Below are positions 1 through 5,536 of a stretch of DNA of 12,441 nucleotides, one piece after another. The notes below the pieces were generated by a model. The model was not told the origin of the DNA, did not search any database, and saw only the letters and a program-made list of their open reading frames with translations. The DNA is from CAZYVA01 sp964650695. Lineage in GTDB: Bacteria; Bacillota; Clostridia; Lachnospirales; Lachnospiraceae. Within the stretch, counting starts at the first letter, position 1. Each line of letters begins with the position of its first letter. Location: assembly GCA_964650695.1 (NCBI GenBank), contig CAZYVA010000059.1, positions 1 through 12,441 of the forward strand. Reading direction: 5' to 3'. The position numbers were made by a program, and so were the translations under genes.

Positions 1-71
1 TCGAACCCACGTGCCCTTGCGGACAAACGGTTTTCAAGACCGCCTCGTTATGACCGCTTCGATACCTCTCC
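1..71 (-). tRNA. tRNA-Ser (anticodon UGA), 3' end beyond window
   Basis: Read on the minus strand, it begins GGAGAGG at 71-65 (acceptor arm). An anticodon stem GCGGT/ACCGT closes the loop CTTGAAA, giving anticodon UGA, which reads UCA serine codons. A long variable arm (TTGTCC..GGGCACG) is typical of class II serine tRNAs. The T arm starts GTGGG TTCGA and is cut by the left edge, so the 3' acceptor half lies outside. It is not tRNA-Sec, which would need anticodon UCA and an 8-bp acceptor stem. Confidence 0.95.
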
Positions 72-112
72 GTATACAATAGTATTATCGTTGTTTCCAG
101 ACAACACTATGC

Positions 113-141
113 ATTGTAGCACACAACTTTTTTCCCGTCAA
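113..141 (-). promoter_or_regulatory. Promoter of the tRNA-Ser gene
   Basis: On the minus strand a -35 box TTGACG (141-136) and a -10 box TACAAT (118-113) are separated by exactly 17 bases. Both are one mismatch from the sigma-A consensus. The predicted start is near 105, about 35 bases before the mature tRNA 5' end at 71. The short leader contains an inverted repeat (GTTGT/ACAAC). Confidence 0.8.
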
Positions 142-202
142 TATGTATTCTTCCGCAAATATTACGTTACTGTTACTATTACGATTAACACCCTGCCGGG
201 CA

Positions 203-739
203 TCAGCGAAAACACAGCATGCTGAAAAAAGGCACAATTCCGAAGCCACAGTTGTATTCCATCCCGCATTTGTCGCAGAGATCTTTCACGAAGATACAGT
301 ATGCCGACATGCAAGAGAAACGCCTGTCCGGGAAGCGGCAAGGCTTTCTGTCAACTATGGCACAGGGTGAGCACAGGTCACAGCCGCCTGCCCCGACCAT
401 AAGGACAGGCAGGCCCAGTTTTTCTTTCAGATTCATCGTCATTTTGTTGTGCTTTCGTTTGGATGGTTTGGTCTCCTTTTCAGACAAGGGATCCTGAATC
501 TCCCACATAGTCTGGAGTACAAGGGCGCGTCTGTATGACCGTACCGTCCGCTCCATCTCATCGACGGTGCCGCAGTCAGGTGGGCAGGCATAATTTGCCC
601 CATATTTCCCGCAGACATTGTCGGCACAGAATGGACGGAAAGAGGGCTTGAAATCAATCTGTTGCGTGTCTATAAAGACAGCATGGGCAAAACCTTCTTC
701 ATACGCCAATGCAATGAGTTCCTGTTCATTCAAATTCAT
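203..739 (-). CDS. DUF2284 family cysteine-rich putative metal-binding protein
   Basis: This 178-residue protein resembles the DUF2284 family by its signature blocks; the biochemical function is unknown. An N-terminal block around residues 38-57 reads C-x4-C-GKYG-x-NY-x-CPP-x-CG. A central and C-terminal set follows: Cys120, 123, 126, 134, 143, 148, 155, 158 and 164. This density and spacing suggests iron-sulfur or zinc binding, which is an inference. No signal peptide or membrane segment is visible, so it is probably cytosolic. The start at 739 is supported by GGAGGG about 8 bases upstream on the minus strand. It is convergent with nothing and points toward the tRNA gene, while the next gene runs the other way, so it is probably monocistronic. 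The stop codon is TGA, followed five codons later by TAA. The protein already reaches the expected family C-terminus, so read-through is unlikely. Confidence 0.85.
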   Translation of the reverse strand: MNLNEQELIALAYEEGFAHAVFIDTQQIDFKPSFRPFCADNVCGKYGANYACPPDCGTVDEMERTVRSYRRALVLQTMWEIQDPLSEKETKPSKRKHNKMTMNLKEKLGLPVLMVGAGGCDLCSPCAIVDRKPCRFPDRRFSCMSAYCIFVKDLCDKCGMEYNCGFGIVPFFSMLCFR

Positions 740-922
740 TTATTTTCCCTCCGGTGCCTGAATGGCTTAAAGTGTCCGTGTGTGAAGCGGCTGGTTCCAG
801 ATAGTTTTTATCTGACATATGGCTCCTTACGGGTAAATTCGGTCATTCTGGAAGTCAAGTAAAAAACGTCTGTAAACCGTAACGGCAGTATAACACAGAT
901 AAGCGAAAATGGGAACAAAAGC

Positions 923-951
923 TTGCGGCTCCAAACGATTTTTTATATAAT
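923..951 (+). promoter_or_regulatory. Promoter for the Big2/transglutaminase-like gene
   Basis: TTGCGG (923-928), a 17-base spacer and a perfect TATAAT (946-951) precede the gene by about 90 bases. The -10 is consensus and the -35 matches only in TTG, so the call rests mainly on the -10 and spacing. The rest of the 740-1040 gap holds a small inverted repeat, CAGATA (798-803) and TATCTG (809-814). No gene is recognisable there. Confidence 0.55.
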
Positions 952-1040
952 GATTTTGATAAAGGCTGCCGATATGGATGATAAGCCTGGGGCGGCTGTA
1001 GTAAGATTCAAAAAACGTGAAAAGGATGGAGTGAACAAAG

Positions 1041-1799
1041 ATGGAAAAAGTGATGAAACAAAAAAAAGCAGCAATGTCCATGAAGGTCCATGCAGCAATG
1101 TTTTTACTTCTGCTCCTGGCCTGTTTTTTTGGCGTGCCGCAAGATGTGGCTGCCGCTGAGTCCGTAAAACTTACAAAAGGGAGCAGTTACAATTTTGCCA
1201 CTTCTGAAATGGTAAATGCCGTATGGCAATCCTCCAACCCTTCTGTAGCCAGTGTCACAGGGGACGGGCAGGTCACAGCGTCCAAAAAGGGGACGGCGCA
1301 AATCACGGCCACCGTGGACGGTGTCAGCGTGGCGGATTATTCCGTGAAGGTTATCAAATTTGAACCGGTGAAGATGACAAAGCTCCAATGTTACAAAAAA
1401 TACCGCAAGTATATGTCCACGAAAGAGTTTAAAAAAGCCTATAAAGCCGCTTGCACGATCGTGAAGCCCTATGCCGGTTTCAGCAAAAAAGAAAAATTAT
1501 ACGCGGTCGCGTCGGAGTTACGGGTCATTTTTGACCAATCCGGGACATACTCGATGACGACCAAGCATTATAACGACCCATATGGCTACCTTATCAAGCA
1601 TGTGGCATCCTGTGCCGGGTGTACACGCGCGACCGGACTGTGCCTGAACATTTTGGGAATCAAATTTGAACATGTGAATGAGAAGCAATACACGCACCAG
1701 TGGGCACGGGTGAAAGTGGGGAAGGAATACTGGATCTGCGATGCATTCGGGCTTTATGTCGGCAAGGAGCCGGGGAAAAGGAAGCATCCATATTTATAA
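1041..1799 (+). CDS. Secreted protein with Big2-like and transglutaminase-like domains
   Basis: 252 residues. An N-terminal signal peptide is clear: a basic start (residues 1-15), a hydrophobic run around 19-31 and an AAA cleavage region near 37-39, so the protein is exported. Residues about 41-105 look like a Big2-type bacterial Ig fold (TKGSSYNF.., WQSSNPSVASV, G.VTASKKGTAQITA). Residues about 150-245 look like a transglutaminase/cysteine-protease-like core with a plausible triad: Cys191 in CAGCTRA, His219 in YTHQWARV and Asp234 in WICDAFG. The spacing CxGxxxAxxxxLxxxGI matches the family. No LPxTG or C-terminal anchor is visible. The start has GGAG at 1028-1031, 9 bases upstream. The role is probably cell-envelope related; the substrate is unknown. 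Its C-terminus (GKRKHPYL) is short and follows the domain directly. Confidence 0.8.
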   Translation: MEKVMKQKKAAMSMKVHAAMFLLLLLACFFGVPQDVAAAESVKLTKGSSYNFATSEMVNAVWQSSNPSVASVTGDGQVTASKKGTAQITATVDGVSVADYSVKVIKFEPVKMTKLQCYKKYRKYMSTKEFKKAYKAACTIVKPYAGFSKKEKLYAVASELRVIFDQSGTYSMTTKHYNDPYGYLIKHVASCAGCTRATGLCLNILGIKFEHVNEKQYTHQWARVKVGKEYWICDAFGLYVGKEPGKRKHPYL

Positions 1800-1841
1800 T
1801 TAACCGGGTTTACTATAGAAAGTATAGAAAGCAGCATTTCT

Positions 1842-1934
1842 ATGAAGGGGGCTGTAAAATCTGTCAGAATTCCCGAAAAGAAGACGGTAAAAGCAGGGAA
1901 ATTTATACGGTTGAAAGGAACAGTCAATATATAG
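1842..1934 (+). pseudogene. Remnant resembling the start of a Big2 domain (30 codons)
   Basis: An ATG at 1842 opens 30 codons ending in TAG at 1932. The peptide contains VRIPEKKTVKAGK followed by FIRLKGTV, which matches the opening strands of Big2-type Ig domains (the pattern 'I..KKKTVKAGK...LKGTV'). No ribosome binding site precedes it. The ATG falls in the right arm of a hairpin, ATAGAAA (1824-1830) with TTTCTAT (1837-1843). It is most simply a leftover of a larger surface-protein gene, or of a longer version of the upstream gene, after deletion. A translated short peptide cannot be excluded. Confidence 0.4.
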
Positions 1935-1935
1935 A

Positions 1936-1958
1936 ATCAATGTATAAATATCATTGAT
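1936..1958. promoter_or_regulatory. Candidate LysR-type regulator binding site
   Basis: ATCAATG (1936-1942), a 9-base AT spacer and CATTGAT (1952-1958) form a perfect interrupted dyad centred at 1947. Within it, T1941 and A1953 give the T-N11-A core known for LysR-type regulators. The centre is about 64 bases upstream of the predicted yedF transcription start, the usual position of the LysR recognition site. The cluster encodes a LysR protein. The link is inferred. Confidence 0.5.
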
Positions 1959-1975
1959 ATATCAAAAAACTCAAT

Positions 1976-2004
1976 TTGTGATAGACAAATGAACGGTATA
2001 TAAT
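1976..2004 (+). promoter_or_regulatory. Promoter of the selenium cluster (upstream of yedF)
   Basis: TTGTGA (1976-1981), a 17-base spacer and a perfect TATAAT (1999-2004). The start should be near 2011, giving a leader of about 65 bases. That leader carries a hairpin, GGAAAACGAA (2019-2028) with TTCGTTTCC (2032-2040), with one bulged A and loop AAA. No U-run follows it, so it is not an obvious terminator. Confidence 0.7.
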
Positions 2005-2075
2005 AAAAAGGTATTTATGGAAAACGAAAAATTCGTTTCCGATTGTTTCATTTGCAGGAAAGGTGGTAGATCGAC

Positions 2076-2678
2076 ATGATTACAGTAAACGCAATGGGGG
2101 ATAATTGCCCGATCCCGGTCATCAAGACCAAAAAGGCAATGCAGGCGCTGGATGGCCCGGAAACCATCGAGGTTCTTGTTGACAATGAAATCGCGGTACA
2201 GAATGTGACAAAGCTTGGAAACAGTTCCGGCGGCAAGGTCACATCAGAAAAACTTGGGGAAAAGGAATTCAAGGTGGTGATTGAGATGCAGGGCGCGCCG
2301 GAAGCGGCAGAGGAAGAAGTGAGTTGTATGCCCGACGCCAAGGGTAACCTGGTGGTAGTGGTTTCCTCGGACCGTATGGGAAGCGGCAACGACGATCTTG
2401 GGAAAGTCCTGATCAAAGGCTTTATCTTCGCAGTGACCCAGCTTGAAGTCTTGCCAAAGACCATGCTTTTCTACAATGGCGGCGCGACTCTGACGACAGA
2501 AGGTTCCGCCTCCCTTGAGGATTTGAAATCCCTGGAAGCCCAGGGCGTGGAGATCATGACCTGCGGGACATGCTTGGATTATTATGGATTAAAGGATAAG
2601 CTGGCTGTAGGCACAGTGACAAATATGTACAGTATTGTGGAAACGCTGGCGAAAGCGGGGAAAATCATCAAACCATAG
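2076..2678 (+). CDS. yedF: YedF-type selenium metabolism protein (TusA/DsrE-like)
   Basis: 200 residues. The N-terminal domain (about 1-72) is TusA/SirA-like, with the sulfur-relay cysteine Cys11 in the CPxP motif CPIP (11-14). The C-terminal part (about 90-200) is DsrE/F-like, with Cys163 and Cys166 in the pair CGTC. This two-domain form is the family called selenium metabolism protein YedF, which is found in selenium-using bacteria. Its exact reaction is not established; handling of a persulfide or perselenide on Cys11 is the family-based guess. The start has AGGTGG at 2061-2066, 9 bases upstream. It is first in the cluster and is followed by a 396-base gap with a second promoter, so it may be partly uncoupled from selD. 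No in-frame UGA is present; the reactive positions are cysteine. Confidence 0.9.
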   Translation: MITVNAMGDNCPIPVIKTKKAMQALDGPETIEVLVDNEIAVQNVTKLGNSSGGKVTSEKLGEKEFKVVIEMQGAPEAAEEEVSCMPDAKGNLVVVVSSDRMGSGNDDLGKVLIKGFIFAVTQLEVLPKTMLFYNGGATLTTEGSASLEDLKSLEAQGVEIMTCGTCLDYYGLKDKLAVGTVTNMYSIVETLAKAGKIIKP

Positions 2679-2683
2679 GCACA

Positions 2684-2763
2684 GGTTATAACCGATTCGG
2701 AGCGTGGGAGAGATTGCGCGGCAGTGTCCCCCGCTGTTTAGGAACTGCCATGAAATAACATGG
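2684..2763 (+). other. Structured intergenic segment between yedF and selD
   Basis: The 2679-3074 gap has no recognisable gene. Its first part is dense in dyads: the palindrome GGTTATAACC (2684-2693); stem A, AGCGTGGGA (2701-2709) with TCCCCCGCT (2727-2735), one mismatch; stem B, GGCAGTGTCC (2720-2729) with GGAACTGCC (2741-2749), one bulge; and CCATG/CATGG (2748-2752/2759-2763). Stems A and B share 2727-2729 and exclude each other. A further hairpin, GGCT/AGCC, lies at 2839-2851. No known riboswitch class is recognised. It could be a leader, a small RNA or mere degenerate sequence. Confidence 0.35.
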
Positions 2764-2941
2764 ATCAATTGCGCAGGATATTTCTTCGGATATGCAAGTC
2801 AAAAAACGCAGGCATAGCAGGTGGCGTCGAGGATTCTTGGCTTTTGCAGCCGGAGAAATAGACAAACAAGTGGTTTGGGTTGTTTCATGGCAGTTTCTTA
2901 GTTTTAGCCTCTTATGATCAGGGAATCGAAAAAGAAACCCC

Positions 2942-2970
2942 TTGCAGGAAGAAACACTTATTACTATAAT
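2942..2970 (+). promoter_or_regulatory. Internal promoter upstream of selD
   Basis: TTGCAG (2942-2947), a 17-base spacer and a perfect TATAAT (2965-2970). The predicted start is near 2977, which gives selD a leader of about 98 bases. The -35 is imperfect. It would let selD and downstream genes be expressed independently of yedF. Confidence 0.55.
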
Positions 2971-3074
2971 GAATATATAGCATAATCTCGTTACTATGAG
3001 CGGTTCCTGCCCGTGAATAGTAGCAGTTTGTAATATTGCTATGGTTTATCACTAAAAAGCTAGGAGGATTGTCT

Positions 3075-4118
3075 ATGAGATCAAACGTTAAATTGACAAG
3101 CTTATCAAAGACCGCAGGGTGAGCGGCCAAGATTGGTCCGCAGACCCTTGCCCAGGTTCTGGGTAAGCTGCCTTCGTTCCACGATGACAATCTCATTGTC
3201 GGAATTGAGACATCTGACGATGCAGCCATCTATAAAGTGACAGATGACATTGCCATGATCCAGACCGTTGATTTTTTCACACCGATCGTAGATGATCCGT
3301 ACATGTTTGGGCAGATTGCCGCGGCCAACTCCTTGAGTGATGTTTGGGCGATGGGAGGAGAGCCGGCAGTTGCGTTGAATATCGTTGGGTTCCCGAATTG
3401 CCTGGATCCTGCGATTTTGGGGGACATTCTTGCAGGAGGAGCCGAAAAAGTGAAAGAAGCAGGAGCGGTACTGGTGGGAGGGCATTCCGTGCAGGACGAT
3501 GAGCCAAAGTACGGGCTGTGCGTCTCCGGCTTTGTACATCCTGATAAGATATTTAAAAATTATGGCTGTAGACCAGGAGATGTCCTGGTACTGACTAAGC
3601 AGATTGGAAGCGGCATTATCAATACGGCAATCAAAGCGGATCTGGCATCACCGTCCGCCATCCGGGAAGCGCAGACAGTCATGGCATCCCTCAACCAAAA
3701 AGGGAAGCAGACGGTGGAAAAATATGATGTATCCGCCTGCACTGACATTACCGGGTTCGGGCTTTTAGGGCATTGCGTCGAGATGGCATCCGCCAGTGAA
3801 GTGACGTTTGATATCCGTGTCAATGATATCGCTTATATGGAAGATGCCGTTGATTTTGCGAAAATGGGATTGGTTCCGGCAGGAACTTACAAAAACAGGG
3901 GGTATTCGATGGATAACGTCGAGCCAGGATCTGTGGAAGAACATTATCTGGATCTGTTGTACGATCCGCAGACATCCGGTGGGCTGTTGATTAGTGTATC
4001 GCCGGAAAGCCTTTCCGGAATGATGGCGGATTTTGATGCGGCAGAGCTGGATACCAAGGTTTCGGTCATTGGGAAAGTGGCTGAAAAAAGCGGCAAATTG
4101 ATACGGCTGCACGTATAA
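3075..4118 (+). CDS. selD: Selenide, water dikinase (selenophosphate synthetase), selenocysteine-containing
   Basis: It makes selenophosphate from selenide and ATP, the selenium donor for Sec-tRNA. The frame runs from ATG 3075 to TAA 4116-4118 (347 residues) with one in-frame TGA at 3120-3122, codon 16, read as selenocysteine. The local motif TAG-U-AAKIG aligns with the family's catalytic Cys/Sec followed three residues later by the essential lysine (here U16 and K19). Further family motifs: SDDAAIY soon after the N-terminus, GGHS at 135-138, TDITGFGLLGH around 223-233 and DPQTSGG at 297-303. AGGAGG at 3062-3067 supports this start. A gene caller that treats TGA as stop would start at Met 3237 and lose 54 residues, including the active site. 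A SECIS hairpin follows the UGA. The stop overlaps a downstream ATG (TAATG). Confidence 0.95.
3120..3170 (+). promoter_or_regulatory. Sec UGA codon and bacterial SECIS hairpin in selD
   Basis: After the UGA (3120-3122), CTTGCCCAG (3147-3155) pairs over nine bases with CTGGGTAAG (3159-3167), including one G-U. The apical loop is GTT. The helix extends through CAG (3141-3143) with CTG (3168-3170) across a 3-base bulge. The loop's first G is 33 bases after the UGA. This fits the known bacterial SECIS rules for SelB: a G at the start of a small apical loop, 16-37 bases downstream. The loop region AGGTTCT also resembles the E. coli fdhF element. Fold judged by eye. Confidence 0.8.
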
Positions 4119-4138
4119 TGCGGAAGGAAAAGAACGGG

Positions 4139-5536
4139 ATGGATAAAAATCTTTTGTACCGGAGCATCCCAAAGGTGGATGTGCTTCTGGAAAATGGAAC
4201 GATCAAAGGTGTGATTAACCGGTATGGCAGGGAATCCGTGATGGAGGCGATCCGCATGGAGACAGAAAACCTCCGCGCGTTTATCGGGAACTGTGAGGAT
4301 GAAGAGCAGGCGGAACTTCGGATTTCCATGGTGGTGCCTGCGGTTGTGAGGGCGGTGGAAAAGATGCATGCCCCAAATATGCGCCCTGTTGTCAATGCGA
4401 CGGGAACGATCCTCCATACCAACCTGGGACGGGCTCCTATCAGCGAGGAGCATATGAGGAAAGCGTTTGAGATTATGACCGGATACTGCAATCTGGAATA
4501 TAACCTGGAAGCCGGGAAACGCGGGGAGCGGTATTCTCATTTTGAAAAGCTGCTCTGTAAGCTGACGGGTGCGGAGGCGGCGATGGCGGTCAACAACAAC
4601 GCTTCCTCCGTGATGCTGATTTTAAGTTCGCTGGCAAAGGGAGGGGAAGTGATTGTCTCCCGCGGCGAGTTGATTGAGATTGGCGGAAAATTCCGGATCC
4701 CAGACGTGATGGAGTTAAGCGGCGCTTCGCTGGTAGAGGTTGGGACGACCAATAAGACGCATTTTAGCGATTATGAAAACGCGGTCACAGAGGAGACAAA
4801 AGCGCTTTTGAAAGTTCATACCAGCAATTATCGTGTGGTAGGCTTTACGGAATCCGTGGGCATCGATGCGTTGATACCGCTGGCAAGGGATTATGGCATC
4901 CCGGTGATTGAGGATTTGGGGAGCGGCGTGCTGATGGATCTGGCAAAATACGGGTTGACTCATGAACCGACAGTGCAGGAGTCCATCGCGCAGGGGGCGG
5001 ATGTTGTGTGCTTCAGCGGCGATAAGCTGCTGGGCGGCCCGCAGGCCGGTATCATCATTGGAAAGAAAAAGTACATCGACCGGATGAAGAAAAACCAATT
5101 GACCCGTGCGCTTCGGATTGATAAATTTACGGCAGCGGTTCTGGAGATGACGCTGATGGAATATCTGTCTGAGGAGAACGTGGCGAAAAAAATCCCCGTG
5201 CTCCGGATGCTCTCGGAGAGCCTTGCGGATGTGGTGAAACGGGCAAAAAGCCTTTCCCGTATGCTCCAGTCAGCGGCGCTCCCGGCCCAAATTGAGGTGA
5301 AGCCATGCGAGTCGCAGGTTGGAGGAGGATCGCTGCCATTGGAGCGCATTCCCAGCATGGCGGTGACGCTCCGGCCGGAGCATATGGGCGTGCCTGAACT
5401 GGACCAGCGGATGCATCGCTTGGACATTCCTATTATCGCGCGGGTTGCCAACGATGAACTTCTGATGGATGTCCGTACAGTCCGGAAGGAAGAACTGAAA
5501 TCCATTACAGAGGGGCTGAAAGGAATACTGCTATGA
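4139..5536 (+). CDS. selA: L-seryl-tRNA(Sec) selenium transferase
   Basis: A PLP enzyme that converts Ser-tRNA(Sec) to Sec-tRNA(Sec) using selenophosphate. It has 465 residues from this start, close to the 463 of E. coli SelA. The PLP lysine is Lys296 in FSGDKLLGGPQAG, matching E. coli Lys295. The block NATGTILHTNLGRAPIS and the segment NNNASSVMLIL are also family hallmarks. Start choice: ATG 4139 has AAGGA at 4124-4128, 10 bases upstream. An in-frame ATG at 4118 overlaps the selD stop (TAATG) and would add seven residues, but it has no Shine-Dalgarno sequence; coupling from selD could still use it. The stop overlaps the selB start (ATGA), so selA and selB are translationally coupled. Confidence 0.95.
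   Translation: MDKNLLYRSIPKVDVLLENGTIKGVINRYGRESVMEAIRMETENLRAFIGNCEDEEQAELRISMVVPAVVRAVEKMHAPNMRPVVNATGTILHTNLGRAPISEEHMRKAFEIMTGYCNLEYNLEAGKRGERYSHFEKLLCKLTGAEAAMAVNNNASSVMLILSSLAKGGEVIVSRGELIEIGGKFRIPDVMELSGASLVEVGTTNKTHFSDYENAVTEETKALLKVHTSNYRVVGFTESVGIDALIPLARDYGIPVIEDLGSGVLMDLAKYGLTHEPTVQESIAQGADVVCFSGDKLLGGPQAGIIIGKKKYIDRMKKNQLTRALRIDKFTAAVLEMTLMEYLSEENVAKKIPVLRMLSESLADVVKRAKSLSRMLQSAALPAQIEVKPCESQVGGGSLPLERIPSMAVTLRPEHMGVPELDQRMHRLDIPIIARVANDELLMDVRTVRKEELKSITEGLKGILL

Noticed and set aside
1..71. Left-edge tRNA as selC (tRNA-Sec)
   Set aside because: The anticodon is UGA, not UCA, and the acceptor stem and variable arm fit tRNA-Ser. No other tRNA-Sec was seen in the window.
185..205. 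DUF2284 TGA stop as selenocysteine
   Set aside because: Read-through would add only Sec-CPAGC before TAA, no convincing SECIS hairpin follows, and the protein already ends at the family C-terminus.
2684..2763. Cobalamin riboswitch
   Set aside because: A GCAGTGT..CCGCTGT stretch is slightly reminiscent, but the conserved AGGGAA and GCCACTG blocks and the standard architecture are missing.
3237..4118. Uninterrupted SelD frame starting at Met 3237
   Set aside because: It lacks a good ribosome binding site and omits the catalytic motif; the frame extends in phase to ATG 3075 with AGGAGG upstream, through a Sec UGA.
4118..4138. selA start at ATG 4118
   Set aside because: No Shine-Dalgarno; ATG 4139 has AAGGA at a good distance and gives 465 residues, the family length. 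Kept as an alternative through coupling.
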